From positions 1 through 64,000 of the forward strand of contig PHAL01000001.1 of assembly GCA_002840355.1 (NCBI GenBank): 64,000 bases of DNA, read 5' to 3'. Position 1 is the stretch's first letter. Every line of letters starts with the position of its first letter. This stretch comes from Elusimicrobia bacterium HGW-Elusimicrobia-3. GTDB taxonomy: Bacteria; Elusimicrobiota; Elusimicrobia; Elusimicrobiales; UBA9959. Positions 53,132-62,104 of this stretch are shown here, in pieces. Position numbers and translations under genes: made by a program. Below the pieces are notes generated by a model. The model was not told the origin of the DNA, did no database searches, and saw nothing but the letters and a program-made list of their open reading frames with translations.

Positions 53132-54391
53132 ATGAATATCTGGCTGATTACAACGGGTGAACCTGTACCAATAAGTGGAAAATCACCGCATAGATTGATG
53201 CGCACGGGATACTTTTCGGCTTTCCTGGCAAATGCAGGGCATAATGTGGTCTGGTGGGCCTCAGCCTTTAGTCATGCGGAAAAACAATTCCTAGATATTC
53301 CCGGGGACGTTTTGCATATACGTGGGAATATGGAAATTCGTTTGCTCCGTGGTTGCGGATATAAAAATAACGTCTCGCTGGCGCGTATCCGTGATCATAA
53401 GCAGGTTGCCGCTAATTTCTGGGAGCTGGCGCGACAAAGCCAAAAACCAGATTTAATACTATGCAGTTACCCTACTATAGAGTTAAGCGCGGCGGCCGTA
53501 CGTTACGGTAAGGAATTTAAAGTTCCGGTTATGCTGGATATCCGCGATATGTGGCCGGATGTGTTTTTGGAGTTGGTTCCATTTCTGTTTCGCCCACTCC
53601 TGCGTTTCCTGATATCCCCATATTACCGGAAGGCAATTGATGCTATCAAAGGTGCAAAAGCTGTTACTGGGGTTACAGACGAGTATATCTCCTGGGCTTT
53701 GAACTTGGCTGCTCGAGAAAGAGCGGAATCAGATGTGTGTGTCCCTTTGGGATACGAAAGGCATGTTCTGAACGCGCATGACTTCGCGGCTGCCAAGCAA
53801 GAATTAAAACAAAAAGGTGTTCTTGATTATTCTGGAATGACTTTATGCTTCTTTGGAACACTCGGGCGACAATTCGAAATTGATGTGGTGATAGCGGCAG
53901 CAAAAATATTAAAGTCTAAAGGCTATCCGGTGCGTTTTGTGATCTGCGGTGGGGGAGATAGGGCTGAGTATTATAAGAGAAAGGCGGCGGGTGTATCGAA
54001 CTTTATTCTCCCGGGGAGGGTTAACGCTGCGGAAATAAGTGTGCTGATGGCCCAGTCTGCTGCGGGGCTAGCCCCATACAGGGAATCTAAAAACTTTTAT
54101 TGGAATATCCCTAATAAAATAGGTGAATATCTGTCTGGTGGATTGCCAATCATTTTGGGGCTGAAAGAAGGCGTGGCTAAGAGCCTGCTATCTGAAAACG
54201 ACTGCTGTGTGGAGTACAATGGTAGCGCGGAAACTTTAGCGGAAAAGATTGCGGAATTACATGATAGCCCTGCGGTTCTTGAAAGATTACGAAAAAACGC
54301 CGTAAAACTCTTTGAAAGTAGTTTCAGGGCGGAAAGAATCTATTCTGATTTCGCCTCACACCTGACTAGGATTGCTAAGCATGCTATGTGA
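53132..54391 (+). CDS. Family 4 glycosyltransferase (WbuB-like)
   Basis: The 419-residue GT-B enzyme begins MNIWLITTGEPVPI, contains the WbuB-like PVMLDIRDMWPDVFLEL and the C-terminal FFGTLGRQFEIDVVIAAAKIL and ICGGGDRAEYYKRKA segments. The E-x(7)-E site is replaced by NIPNKIGEYLSGGLPIILG, as usual in this subgroup. Homologues transfer N-acetylhexosamines such as FucNAc in O-antigens, which would fit the CapD- and Fcl-type sugar genes nearby, but this is not certain. No SD is visible before ATG 53132. Confidence 0.9.
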   Translation: MNIWLITTGEPVPISGKSPHRLMRTGYFSAFLANAGHNVVWWASAFSHAEKQFLDIPGDVLHIRGNMEIRLLRGCGYKNNVSLARIRDHKQVAANFWELARQSQKPDLILCSYPTIELSAAAVRYGKEFKVPVMLDIRDMWPDVFLELVPFLFRPLLRFLISPYYRKAIDAIKGAKAVTGVTDEYISWALNLAARERAESDVCVPLGYERHVLNAHDFAAAKQELKQKGVLDYSGMTLCFFGTLGRQFEIDVVIAAAKILKSKGYPVRFVICGGGDRAEYYKRKAAGVSNFILPGRVNAAEISVLMAQSAAGLAPYRESKNFYWNIPNKIGEYLSGGLPIILGLKEGVAKSLLSENDCCVEYNGSAETLAEKIAELHDSPAVLERLRKNAVKLFESSFRAERIYSDFASHLTRIAKHAM

Positions 54392-54435
54392 AAATATGGT
54401 TCGGATATACATTTAGTTGTGTGGCAATCTGACTG

Positions 54436-55272
54436 ATGAACAGGCAAATAATTATGCGCAATAATGACAGACTCGCCGCTCAAGTACGCCAAACCATACT
54501 CGATATGATCTGCCGCACTAACGGGCCACATATCGGTCCTTGCTATTCTTGTGTGGACCTTTTAGTGGGTTTGTATTTTGGCGGCATGAACGTGTCCCCA
54601 TCAAAATCTGAAAGCCCTAATAGGGACAGATTTGTATTTAGTAAAGGACATGCTTCCCCTGCTTTATACGCTGTTTTGCATCGGCGTGGTTTTCTAACCG
54701 ATAAGGATGTTTCCGGGTTCGCCACAAATGGCGGGACATTTCAACAGCACCCCGACCGTAATGTCGGAAAAGGTATTGAGGTCTCTACCGGTTCGCTAGG
54801 GCATGGCCTACCTGTGGGCGCAGGCATGGCATACGCTCTTAAAAAGGATAAGTCCCGCGCGCGGGTCTTCGTGATGATAAGTGACGGTGAACTTGACGAG
54901 GGCTCAACCTGGGAAGCAATATTGTTCGCCGGGCATCATAAACTCAATAATCTTGTGCTTATAGTGGATTATAACAGGATGCATGCATTGGGGCCTTCCA
55001 AAAAAACTCTGGACCTCGACCCGCTTGCGGGCAAATTCCGCGCTTTCAATTGGGCGGCCAAGGTGATTGACGGACATTCCTTCAAAGCTATCAATAAAAC
55101 CCTGGCCACTCTGCCTTTCCATAAGAATATGCCAAGCGTGATAGTGGCCGAAACGCTTAAAGGCAAGGGCGTTTCTTTTATGGAAAATGACCTGCGCTGG
55201 CATTATTGCTGCCCCGATGAAAAAGAGAGGGCCTGGGCCTGCCGGGAAATCAAGGCTGGGGTAAAGCCATGA
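54436..55272 (+). CDS. Transketolase, N-terminal subunit
   Basis: The 278-residue product is the thiamine-diphosphate pyrophosphate-binding half: SKGHASPALYAVL, TGSLGHGLPVGAGMA, and the GDGELDEGS-type site appearing as SDGELDEGSTWEA with the Mg2+-binding NRM segment. The second half is the next gene, so the enzyme is split. A second in-frame ATG (54454) is possible. In this locus it may supply or rearrange a ketose for an unusual sugar rather than serve the pentose phosphate pathway. It overlaps the next gene by four bases. Confidence 0.93.
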   Translation: MNRQIIMRNNDRLAAQVRQTILDMICRTNGPHIGPCYSCVDLLVGLYFGGMNVSPSKSESPNRDRFVFSKGHASPALYAVLHRRGFLTDKDVSGFATNGGTFQQHPDRNVGKGIEVSTGSLGHGLPVGAGMAYALKKDKSRARVFVMISDGELDEGSTWEAILFAGHHKLNNLVLIVDYNRMHALGPSKKTLDLDPLAGKFRAFNWAAKVIDGHSFKAINKTLATLPFHKNMPSVIVAETLKGKGVSFMENDLRWHYCCPDEKERAWACREIKAGVKP

Positions 55273-56192
55273 GGAAAGCCTTTTACGAAAAAATGGCCGA
55301 TATAGCCGCCGCAAACAGGGATGTCTATTTCCTTACGGCAAACCTTGGCTACAAATTCTTTGATGAGATAAGACAAAATTCCCCGGAACAGTTCCTCGAT
55401 GTCGGTGTTGCCGAGCAGAATATGATAGGCCTGGCGGCCGGAATGGCGCTCTGTGGGAAATCTGTTTATTGCTATTCAATAATCCCGTTCCTTACGCTGA
55501 GAGCCTGTGAGCAGGTGCGTGTGGACGTCTGTTACCATAACTTGCCAGTTAAGCTTGTCGGTATGGGCGCCGGGTTCACTTATGGGCAAGAGGGCTTTAC
55601 CCATTTCGGAATTGAGGACATGGCTGTAATGCGCGCGATGCCGAATATGACCATTGTCGTGCCGGATACTATAGAAAATGCCGTGCGCGTGGCGGAATTA
55701 AGCGAAAACTTTAAAGGGCCGTTGTATATTCGACTAGGCCGTGCCGGGGTGCACGGAGTGGGCAATAAGGCAACACTTAAGAGCATTGGCAAAGCTTCAA
55801 TGATTCGCGAAGGGAAAGATTGCTTGTTAATTGCTATTGGCAACATGGTCTCTGTGGCACAGCAGGTTTCCGAAAGCCTTGCGGTATATGGCATAAGTAC
55901 ACGAGTGCTTAACATGCACACCCTTAAGCCGCTTGATGGGATGGCTCTGCTGGAGAGTGTGAAAACGCATAAGTTTATATTTACGCTCGAAGAACACAGT
56001 ATACAGGGTGGGTTGGGTTCCGCTGTTGCTGAAGTGCTTGCCGAAGCAGGCTACCGTGGTAAATTTCAGCGTTTAGGCATACCAGAGAAACTTGACCAGG
56101 TTATTGGGGATGCTGACTATCTCTGGGAACATTACGGACTTTCTGCTGGAAAAGTAACTAGGCGGCTATTGAAAATTATTGGTAAGGTGTGA
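55269..56192 (+). CDS. Transketolase, C-terminal subunit
   Basis: The 307-residue product has the pyrimidine-binding domain, with GVAEQNMIGLAAGMAL containing the catalytic Glu that activates the cofactor, HFGIEDMAVMRAMPNM, and a C-terminal transketolase domain (LNMHTLKPLD, EEHSIQGGLGSAVAE). It overlaps the N-terminal half by four bases. Split transketolases in polysaccharide clusters are widespread but rarely characterised. Composition is intermediate between the cassette and the host. Confidence 0.93.
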   Translation: MRKAFYEKMADIAAANRDVYFLTANLGYKFFDEIRQNSPEQFLDVGVAEQNMIGLAAGMALCGKSVYCYSIIPFLTLRACEQVRVDVCYHNLPVKLVGMGAGFTYGQEGFTHFGIEDMAVMRAMPNMTIVVPDTIENAVRVAELSENFKGPLYIRLGRAGVHGVGNKATLKSIGKASMIREGKDCLLIAIGNMVSVAQQVSESLAVYGISTRVLNMHTLKPLDGMALLESVKTHKFIFTLEEHSIQGGLGSAVAEVLAEAGYRGKFQRLGIPEKLDQVIGDADYLWEHYGLSAGKVTRRLLKIIGKV

Positions 56193-56256
56193 CCCAAAGT
56201 TCTTTTTAGGTATTATCCCGTGCGCCTGTGTAATCTAGGAACTCTTAACGTTTAAT

Positions 56257-57231
56257 ATGGAAAAAATTGCTGTCATTGGCGGCGCCGGGTATATCGGTTC
56301 CCATGTTTGTAAGTTGTTGAAGCAAAGCGGGTATTCGCCTGTCGTTTTTGACAATCTTTCTACCGGGCATAGGCGTCTGGTGCGTTGGGGTGAGTTTTTT
56401 AAAGGTGATTTGGGGAGCATTTCTGATTTACTGCGTTTTTTTAAAAAGCATAAGGTTCGCGCAGTCATGCATTTTAGTGCTTTTGCATATGTTGGGGAAT
56501 CTGTCGATAATCCCGCAAAATATTATCTAAATAACGTTGCAAACACTATTAACCTCCTCAATGCAATGCGTAATGCCGGAGTTAATAGGTTTGTGTTCTC
56601 ATCTTCCTGCGCAGTTTATGGTGAACCAGTCGCATTGCCGATGCGCGAAAATATGCCTTTTAATCCGATAAGCCCTTATGGCAGGACAAAAAAAATTGTA
56701 GAGGAAATGCTGGTTGACTATAATGCTGCATATGGTCTTAAATTCACCGCGCTTCGTTATTTTAACGCGGCGGGAGCAGATCCTGACGGCGAGACTGGCG
56801 AACTACACTGCCCTGAAACTCATTTAATCCCGCTAGTGCTGGACGCCGCCGCCGGCCGCCGGCCGTATATTAAAGTGTTTGGCGGGAACTATAAAACTCC
56901 AGACGGCACCTGTTTGCGTGATTATGTCCATGTGGCGGACTTGGCTCAGGCACACCTGCTTGCGCTGCGTTGCCTGGAGCGCGGGGAGGGGGGCGGGGCG
57001 TTCAATTTAGGCAATGGAAATGGTTTCAGTGTGCTTGAAGTCATAGAAATGGCTGAAAAGGTTACTGGCCTTAAAATTCCGGTTAAAATGGTTCCGCGCC
57101 GCGCCGGCGATCCAGCTGCGCTCGTGGCCTCTTCCTTGCGTATACAGCGCAACCTGGGTTGGAAGCCGCAATATAATTCACTGGAGACTATAATCCGCCA
57201 CGCTTGGGCCTGGCATCGTAAAATAAGGTAG
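56257..57231 (+). CDS. galE: UDP-glucose 4-epimerase
   Basis: The 324-residue extended short-chain dehydrogenase has GGAGYIGSHV, catalytic Ser in SSSCAVYG, Tyr/Lys in SPYGRTKKIVEEML, and DGTCLRDYVHVADLAQAH, which is the GalE rather than dehydratase pattern. It interconverts UDP-glucose and UDP-galactose (or the N-acetyl forms), supplying a repeat-unit sugar. It starts 64 bases after the transketolase pair. Confidence 0.94.
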   Translation: MEKIAVIGGAGYIGSHVCKLLKQSGYSPVVFDNLSTGHRRLVRWGEFFKGDLGSISDLLRFFKKHKVRAVMHFSAFAYVGESVDNPAKYYLNNVANTINLLNAMRNAGVNRFVFSSSCAVYGEPVALPMRENMPFNPISPYGRTKKIVEEMLVDYNAAYGLKFTALRYFNAAGADPDGETGELHCPETHLIPLVLDAAAGRRPYIKVFGGNYKTPDGTCLRDYVHVADLAQAHLLALRCLERGEGGGAFNLGNGNGFSVLEVIEMAEKVTGLKIPVKMVPRRAGDPAALVASSLRIQRNLGWKPQYNSLETIIRHAWAWHRKIR

Positions 57232-57292
57232 TACGTTTTTTGTATCCTGATATACATTGCCGCAAGGGCTGTATTATTGGGATAATATACAC

Positions 57293-59170
57293 ATGGGCAG
57301 GAAACTGGAGAAGCACAGTAGGCTTTTAGTTCTCTTGGGGGATGCGTTGGCCATATCTTTGGCCTATTTCCTGGCTTTTTTCCTGCGTTTCGATTACCAC
57401 CTTCCTTCCAACGAAGTAATAAACTTTGCCACAACCTTGCCTGTTGTCCTAGGGTTAAGGCTGGCCGCATTCTATTACTTTGGTCTCTATAATGGCATTT
57501 GGCGTTATGCCAGCATGGCCGACCTAACCGCGATATTCAAGGGCATACTTGTCAGTCAGATTTTTATCATGGCCACGGTTCTTTTCATGCAGCACGGCCA
57601 TTTCCCTCGCTCCGTGCTGGTTATTAGCCCCTTTATTGCGTTTATCTTTATCGGCGGCATACGCTTCGCAATAAGGGCTACGCGCCATTTGCGCTACAAG
57701 GATGTCAGCGAGGGGCAGTCCCGCATGCTGATCTTCGGCGCCGGCGACCTGGGCGAGGCCGTACTGCGCGACCTGCAGCGCAATCCCGGCACCCACAGGG
57801 TTGTCTGCTTCCTCGACGATAACGCTTTAAAGCATGGGCGCAGCATACACGGCGTGCCGGTGCTGGGCGGGCGCGACAAGATAGCCGAGATCATCAAGGC
57901 CAAACAGATAGACGAGGTGCTGGTGGCCGTCAACCACAGCCGCGGGCGCCTGATAACGGACCTGATGAGCGTCTACGCCGAAGCGGGCAACCCGCGCAAG
58001 GTGGAGTTCAACACCCTGCCCACCATGAACGAGCTTATCAGCAAGAAACGCCTGGCCCCCGACATACGCAAGATAGACGTCACCGACCTCATGCACCGCC
58101 GCATAGTCGACATCAACATGGGCCTGGTGAAGGCAGGGGTAAAAGGCAAGACCATTCTGGTCACCGGCGCCGGCGGCACCATAGGCGGCGAGCTGGCCCG
58201 CCAGGTATGCGCGCTCAGCCCGGCCAAAGTTATACTGCTCGAGAACCACAACACCGCCCTGTTCTATATAGACAAAGAACTGCGCGAGCGGGGCTATGGC
58301 GACATTATTGTCAGCGTGCCCGGCGACATACGCGACGAGAGCCTGCTCAAGAACCTCTTCGAGCAGTACAAGCCCTCCTGGGTTATGCATGCCGCGGCGC
58401 ACAAGCATGTGGGCCTTATGGAGGACAGTCCCCAGGAAGCCGTGAAGAACAACACGCTGGGCACCTATATCCTGGCCAAGACGGCCGCCGCCTACAAGAC
58501 GGAGCGCTTTCTTAATATTTCCACCGACAAGGCCGTGCGGCCCACCAGCGTGATGGGCGTAAGCAAGCGCCTGGGCGAGATGGCCGTGCAGTCGCTGTCG
58601 GGCAACGGCACCAGGTTCATGTCCGTGCGCTTCGGCAACGTGCTGGGCAGCTCCGGCAGCGTGGTGAAGATCTTCCAGGAGCAGATACTCACCGGCGGGC
58701 CGGTGACCGTCACCCACCCCGACGTGATACGCTACTTCATGACCACCGAAGAGGCCGTGTCGCTGGTGCTCAACGCCTGCGCCATGGGCGAGGGCGGGGA
58801 GATATTCGTGCTCAACATGGGCGAGCCGGTGAAGATCGTGGACCTGGCCCGCAACATGATAGTCCTGAATGGCCTGGTGCCGGACAAGGACATAGAGATC
58901 AAATTTACCGGCCTGAAGCCCGGCGAGAAGATGTACGAGGAACTGTTCCGCGCCGGGGATATACGCAAGGATACCGGGCATTCCGAGATCTTCGCGGCGG
59001 TGCCCGAAGAGGCCGAGGCGGGCTTGGCCGAGGCGCACCGCCAGGAGCTGCAGCAGTTGGCTTCAGACGCCGACAGGGCCGCGATCCTGGGGAAGATCAA
59101 AGAGCTGGTGCCGGCCTATACAGGCTGGCCGCGCAAGAAGCACCCCGAGCATCAACCCAAAGAAAACTAG
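57293..59170 (+). CDS. CapD/PglF-like nucleotide-sugar 4,6-dehydratase, membrane bound
   Basis: The ORF-track start at 57257 is a TTG; I prefer ATG 57293 (625 residues). Four membrane helices (about 10-120) precede a first Rossmann domain (MLIFGAGDLGEAVLRDL) and a catalytic extended SDR (VTGAGGTIGGELARQ, NISTDKAVRPTSVMGVSKRLGEM with the Thr-Asp-Lys site). It converts UDP-GlcNAc to the 4-keto-6-deoxy sugar, the entry to QuiNAc, FucNAc or bacillosamine. About the first 390 bases are A+T-rich and the rest host-like (29/60 versus 44/60 G+C in lines 57481 and 57721), suggesting a recombination joint inside the gene. Confidence 0.92.
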   Translation: MGRKLEKHSRLLVLLGDALAISLAYFLAFFLRFDYHLPSNEVINFATTLPVVLGLRLAAFYYFGLYNGIWRYASMADLTAIFKGILVSQIFIMATVLFMQHGHFPRSVLVISPFIAFIFIGGIRFAIRATRHLRYKDVSEGQSRMLIFGAGDLGEAVLRDLQRNPGTHRVVCFLDDNALKHGRSIHGVPVLGGRDKIAEIIKAKQIDEVLVAVNHSRGRLITDLMSVYAEAGNPRKVEFNTLPTMNELISKKRLAPDIRKIDVTDLMHRRIVDINMGLVKAGVKGKTILVTGAGGTIGGELARQVCALSPAKVILLENHNTALFYIDKELRERGYGDIIVSVPGDIRDESLLKNLFEQYKPSWVMHAAAHKHVGLMEDSPQEAVKNNTLGTYILAKTAAAYKTERFLNISTDKAVRPTSVMGVSKRLGEMAVQSLSGNGTRFMSVRFGNVLGSSGSVVKIFQEQILTGGPVTVTHPDVIRYFMTTEEAVSLVLNACAMGEGGEIFVLNMGEPVKIVDLARNMIVLNGLVPDKDIEIKFTGLKPGEKMYEELFRAGDIRKDTGHSEIFAAVPEEAEAGLAEAHRQELQQLASDADRAAILGKIKELVPAYTGWPRKKHPEHQPKEN

Positions 59171-59202
59171 CCGGGGACACGATACTTAATTCCCAGTCAA
59201 TT

Positions 59203-59225
59203 AGGCCCCTCACGGGGCCTTTTTG
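59203..59225 (+). terminator. Rho-independent terminator of the glycan cassette
   Basis: AGGCCCC-TCAC-GGGGCCT followed by five Ts, 33 bases after the capD-like stop. Confidence 0.93.
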
Positions 59226-59231
59226 CTTGTG

Positions 59232-59259
59232 CAGAATATTTCTGCGGAGAAATTCTGCC
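59232..59259. repeat. Inverted repeat upstream of the CsgG-like gene
   Basis: GCAGAAT-A-TTTC pairs with GAAATTCTGC (one bulged A), loop TGCGGA. It lies 70 bases before ATG 59330 and could be an operator or a second terminator (CTTTTTGTTT follows). Confidence 0.5.
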
Positions 59260-59270
59260 TGGTGTCTTTT

Positions 59271-59323
59271 TGTTTGGCTTTTGGGGAGTGTATATTGTTA
59301 AATTTAATCTGGAACTTGTTGGG
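59271..59323 (+). repeat. Duplicated leader segment, copy 1
   Basis: TTGTTTGGCTT...GGGGAG...TGTA..TTGTT.AATTTA...GAAC is shared with copy 2 at 60477-60530. It includes TATATT as a possible -10 box. Confidence 0.55.
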
Positions 59324-59329
59324 AGGGCT

Positions 59330-60436
59330 ATGAAACTGCTTAAGAACATTGTTTTTGCTTCGGTGATCTCCTGCTGTTGCGGCAACCTTTACGCCGGGCC
59401 GGCTTCTGCCAGGCTGTCAGCCCTGGCCGATTCGCTCATCAAGGGATATCAGGCTAAGACTGCCGCCTCCAACACCACGCTGGCGGCCTTCCCTTTCAGT
59501 TGCGACGAGAAACTCAGCAAGCAGCGCGTGGGTTTCGCGGTGTCGGAACTGATGTCACACCGGTTCGTGGCCGAGCCGGGCTTCACGGTGGCGGAGCGCG
59601 GCGAGATAAACCGGCTGCTGGCCGAGCAGAAGCTGCAGGCCTCCGGCGTCACTGACAGCGCCGCCGCGGTCCGGCTGGGGCGCGTACTGGGCGCCGGCGC
59701 GCTACTGCTGGGCAATATCAACAAGGTGGACGGCGTATACCAGGTTAACGCCAGGATCGTGAATGCGGAGACCGGCGAGGTGTTGTCGTCCGGCTATACG
59801 GAGCTCTCCGCGGACGCCTTCGCTGACGACGCCGGGGTCTACCTGAACCTGGTACCTGAGCGTGAAGCTATCGGCATATATTTGCTGTACAACTACCGGC
59901 ATAATTCCAACAGTCTGCCTGTGCGGTCGGTTACTCCTTACACCTACACTATCACTAACTACCCGAAAGGGTTTGACCTTGCCCTGCCGGGCGGGGGCAT
60001 CCGCTATTCCCCGTTTAATAAATTCATGGTGGACCTCTCGTTGATGGGCAACGGCGCCAGGTCGAAAGCGGGACATGCTACATATACCTCGGGGGGCAGC
60101 ACCTATAGCGATAATTACAACGTGGCGGTCATGGCATATCGCGCGCTGCTGTATTATGCTAACCCGCTCTCCAGGCGGTTCGGCTATTATCTGGGCGCCG
60201 GAGCCACGCTGTATTCCATACACGGCGGGGCCAACGTAGATTATCTGACCCCTACTTTCAGCGCAAGGCTTGAGTTTCGGCCGCAATCACGCATCGGCGT
60301 CTCTGTTGGGTTAGGCTACGACATGACCAGCAAGAGCGCTGATTCGCTGCTGGACGCAATTAACGAATACACGCGTACTGACCGGGCGCGCCTGAGCAAG
60401 TTATACATTGAGCCCAGCGTGTCCGTATATTTCTAA
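59330..60436 (+). CDS. CsgG/FlgO-like lipoprotein-family protein with barrel-like C-terminus
   Basis: The start is ATG 59330 with GGGAGGG; 368 residues. A signal peptide (about 1-23; its CCC run is not a clean lipobox) precedes a CsgG-like nucleoside-fold domain: VAERGEINRLLAEQKLQASGVTD, then GRVLGAGALLLGNINKVDGVYQVNARIVNAETGEVL. About 150 residues of amphipathic strands follow (GIYLLYNYRHNS to YIEPSVSVYF), likely a membrane barrel. CsgG forms curli export pores; this relative may assemble an outer-membrane structure or sense envelope state. It is followed by a FecR protein with a related leader. Confidence 0.82.
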   Translation: MKLLKNIVFASVISCCCGNLYAGPASARLSALADSLIKGYQAKTAASNTTLAAFPFSCDEKLSKQRVGFAVSELMSHRFVAEPGFTVAERGEINRLLAEQKLQASGVTDSAAAVRLGRVLGAGALLLGNINKVDGVYQVNARIVNAETGEVLSSGYTELSADAFADDAGVYLNLVPEREAIGIYLLYNYRHNSNSLPVRSVTPYTYTITNYPKGFDLALPGGGIRYSPFNKFMVDLSLMGNGARSKAGHATYTSGGSTYSDNYNVAVMAYRALLYYANPLSRRFGYYLGAGATLYSIHGGANVDYLTPTFSARLEFRPQSRIGVSVGLGYDMTSKSADSLLDAINEYTRTDRARLSKLYIEPSVSVYF

Positions 60437-60451
60437 ATCCGAGGCTCCTAA

Positions 60452-60482
60452 CTAAGCCGCCGGTCAGACCGGCTTCTTGTTT
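60452..60482 (+). terminator. Weak terminator-like hairpin after the CsgG-like gene
   Basis: AAGCC-GGT/ACC-GGCTT with a three-base bulge is followed by CTTGTTT, 16 bases after the stop. Confidence 0.45.
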
Positions 60483-60530
60483 GGCTTGGGGAGAGTGTAA
60501 GTTGTTCAATTTAGGTTTGAACTGATTGGG
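60477..60530 (+). repeat. Duplicated leader segment, copy 2
   Basis: Second copy of the segment at 59271-59323, here 64 bases before the FecR start. The order of conserved blocks is the same; indels fall around GGGGAG. Confidence 0.55.
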
Positions 60531-60593
60531 CTGTCGGATAGAAAAAATGTATTATTGGGGAGGGTTGAATTTAGAGGGGGGAGGCAGGATAAT

Positions 60594-61433
60594 ATGGCTA
60601 AAATAATGATGACTTTGTTTTTGGCGGCCGCGAGCGCAATGCCCGCTGCCGCCCAGGAGCAGTTGGAAGGCTTTACCGCCAAGCTGTTCACGGCCAAAGG
60701 CACCGTGGAGTACCAGAAGGCCGGCACTACGGAGTGGAAGGCCGTTAAGGCCCCGTATATGCTGGAGATGGGCGACCAGATAAAGACCGGCCGCAAGAGC
60801 AAGGCCGAGATCTATATAAAGTACGGCGCCAAGGTGCGCCTGGGCGCCGACACGCAGTTTGTGCTGACCAAGGTGTCCGCCGAGGCCAACGCCGTGGACG
60901 TGCTGCGCGGCAAAATGTACGCCTGGGTGCGCAAGTTCAAGGGCCGCGGCTTCGCCGTGCGCACGCCCACCGCCGTCTGCGCCGTGCGCGGCACCACGTT
61001 CGGCGTGGAAGTGGCCCCGGGCGGCCAGAGCGTCTGGGACCTGTTCGACGGCTTGGTGGAGATAGCCGACAGCCGCAACAATATCGTGCCCATGGTTCCC
61101 GGCCAGCGCCTGGCGGTTGTTCCTGACGCCGCGGCCGCGCCAGTGCCGATGGCCATCCCCGCAGGCGTCAGCAGGCCCTCCGAGCCGGCCAAGACCAAAG
61201 AAGAGAAGGCCGAGATCAAGGCCGAGCAGATCATCATACAGCAGCAGGCCGCCGCGGCCGCCGCCGCTGTGGTCGCACCCCAGCCGGACCCCGAGCCCAT
61301 ACAGGAAGTTATTGTGCAGGAGCCCGAGACCTCGGTGATACCCACCGCGACGGTGCAGGAGAGCCAGGAAGTAAGCGCGTCCACCCCGCAGGAGGAGCCC
61401 CCGGTTGAGGAACCGCCGCTGGACGTATTTTAA
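60594..61433 (+). CDS. Secreted FecR-domain protein
   Basis: The start is ATG 60594 after GAGGCAGGA; 279 residues. A signal peptide (to about AAAQ, 19) precedes a FecR domain: KGTVEYQKAGTTEWKAV, LEMGDQIKTGRKSKAEIYI, GAKVRLGADTQFVL and the RTPTAVCAVRGTTFGVEV repeat unit that marks the family. A Lys/Glu helix and a poly-Ala/Pro tail follow, ending in VIPTATVQESQEVSAS, almost the same as the end of the FecR protein at 31208. No TM anchor is present, so it is periplasmic or surface-exposed. Confidence 0.88.
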   Translation: MAKIMMTLFLAAASAMPAAAQEQLEGFTAKLFTAKGTVEYQKAGTTEWKAVKAPYMLEMGDQIKTGRKSKAEIYIKYGAKVRLGADTQFVLTKVSAEANAVDVLRGKMYAWVRKFKGRGFAVRTPTAVCAVRGTTFGVEVAPGGQSVWDLFDGLVEIADSRNNIVPMVPGQRLAVVPDAAAAPVPMAIPAGVSRPSEPAKTKEEKAEIKAEQIIIQQQAAAAAAAVVAPQPDPEPIQEVIVQEPETSVIPTATVQESQEVSASTPQEEPPVEEPPLDVF

Positions 61434-61449
61434 CCGGGACTCGTTAAGC

Positions 61450-61480
61450 GAAAAGGCCGCCACTGGCGGCCTTTTCTTTT
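61450..61480 (+). terminator. Rho-independent terminator after the second FecR gene
   Basis: AAAAGGCCGC-CACTG-GCGGCCTTTTCTTTT, 17 bases after the stop. Confidence 0.92.
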
Positions 61481-61526
61481 ACCGGCGTGAACTATTACCT
61501 TAAAATATATATCATTTATCAGATAT

Positions 61527-62081
61527 ATGCGTTTTATATTCAAGAAGACCAGTCTCGCCGGCCTTGTTATCGTTAAGCCAGAGGTGCGCGCCGACGCGCG
61601 CGGCACGGCCTCGGAGGGGTATAAGTACTCCGAGTTCGCCAAGGCCGGCATCAAGGACTATTTCGTGCAGGAGAACCGCTCGGTAAGCCGGAAGGGCGTG
61701 CTGCGCGGGTTCAGCTATCAGATCCCGCCCTACGGGCAGGCCAAATTGGTGCGCTGCGCCAGCGGCCGCATTTACGACGCCGTGGTGGATATGCGCCCGC
61801 GCTCCAAGACCTACGGTAAGGCGTTCTCGATAGAGCTTTCCCGGGAGAACGGCCTGATGCTCTATATCCCGGAGTGCTTCGCGCACGCCTTCTGCGCCCT
61901 TACCGACGGCGCCGAAGTGGTGTACACTTGCTCACGCGAATACGCGCCCGGCCACCACGCCGGCCTCCGCTGGGACGACCCGGCGTTAGGAGTTAAGTGG
62001 CCGTTAAAGAAGCCCAAAGTGTCGAAGAAAGATTCAGCATGGCCGTTACTGAAAGAACATGTCGAGGCTTCGCCTCGATAG
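61527..62081 (+). CDS. RfbC-fold protein lacking the catalytic His
   Basis: The 184-residue cupin is clearly related to dTDP-4-dehydrorhamnose 3,5-epimerase ([52 protein letters not shown]). Residue 63, the catalytic base His in the GLHYQ motif of the true epimerase at 62980, is Ser here. His 51 of QDNHS is Arg, and RGFFVE is RGTASE. The Tyr of VVYTCSREY is kept. It may be a single-site epimerase, an isomerase or non-catalytic. The last residues (HVEASPR, stop) are encoded by a REP-like palindrome, suggesting an altered C-terminus. Confidence 0.82.
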   Translation: MRFIFKKTSLAGLVIVKPEVRADARGTASEGYKYSEFAKAGIKDYFVQENRSVSRKGVLRGFSYQIPPYGQAKLVRCASGRIYDAVVDMRPRSKTYGKAFSIELSRENGLMLYIPECFAHAFCALTDGAEVVYTCSREYAPGHHAGLRWDDPALGVKWPLKKPKVSKKDSAWPLLKEHVEASPR

Positions 62082-62082
62082 G
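62062..62082. repeat. REP-like palindrome at the 3' end of the rfbC paralogue
   Basis: 21 bases identical (inverted) to 36990-37010. The TAG stop (62079-62081) of the preceding gene lies inside the repeat. Confidence 0.75.
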
Positions 62083-62104
62083 AAAAACGGGGGCAGGAGA
62101 ATTC

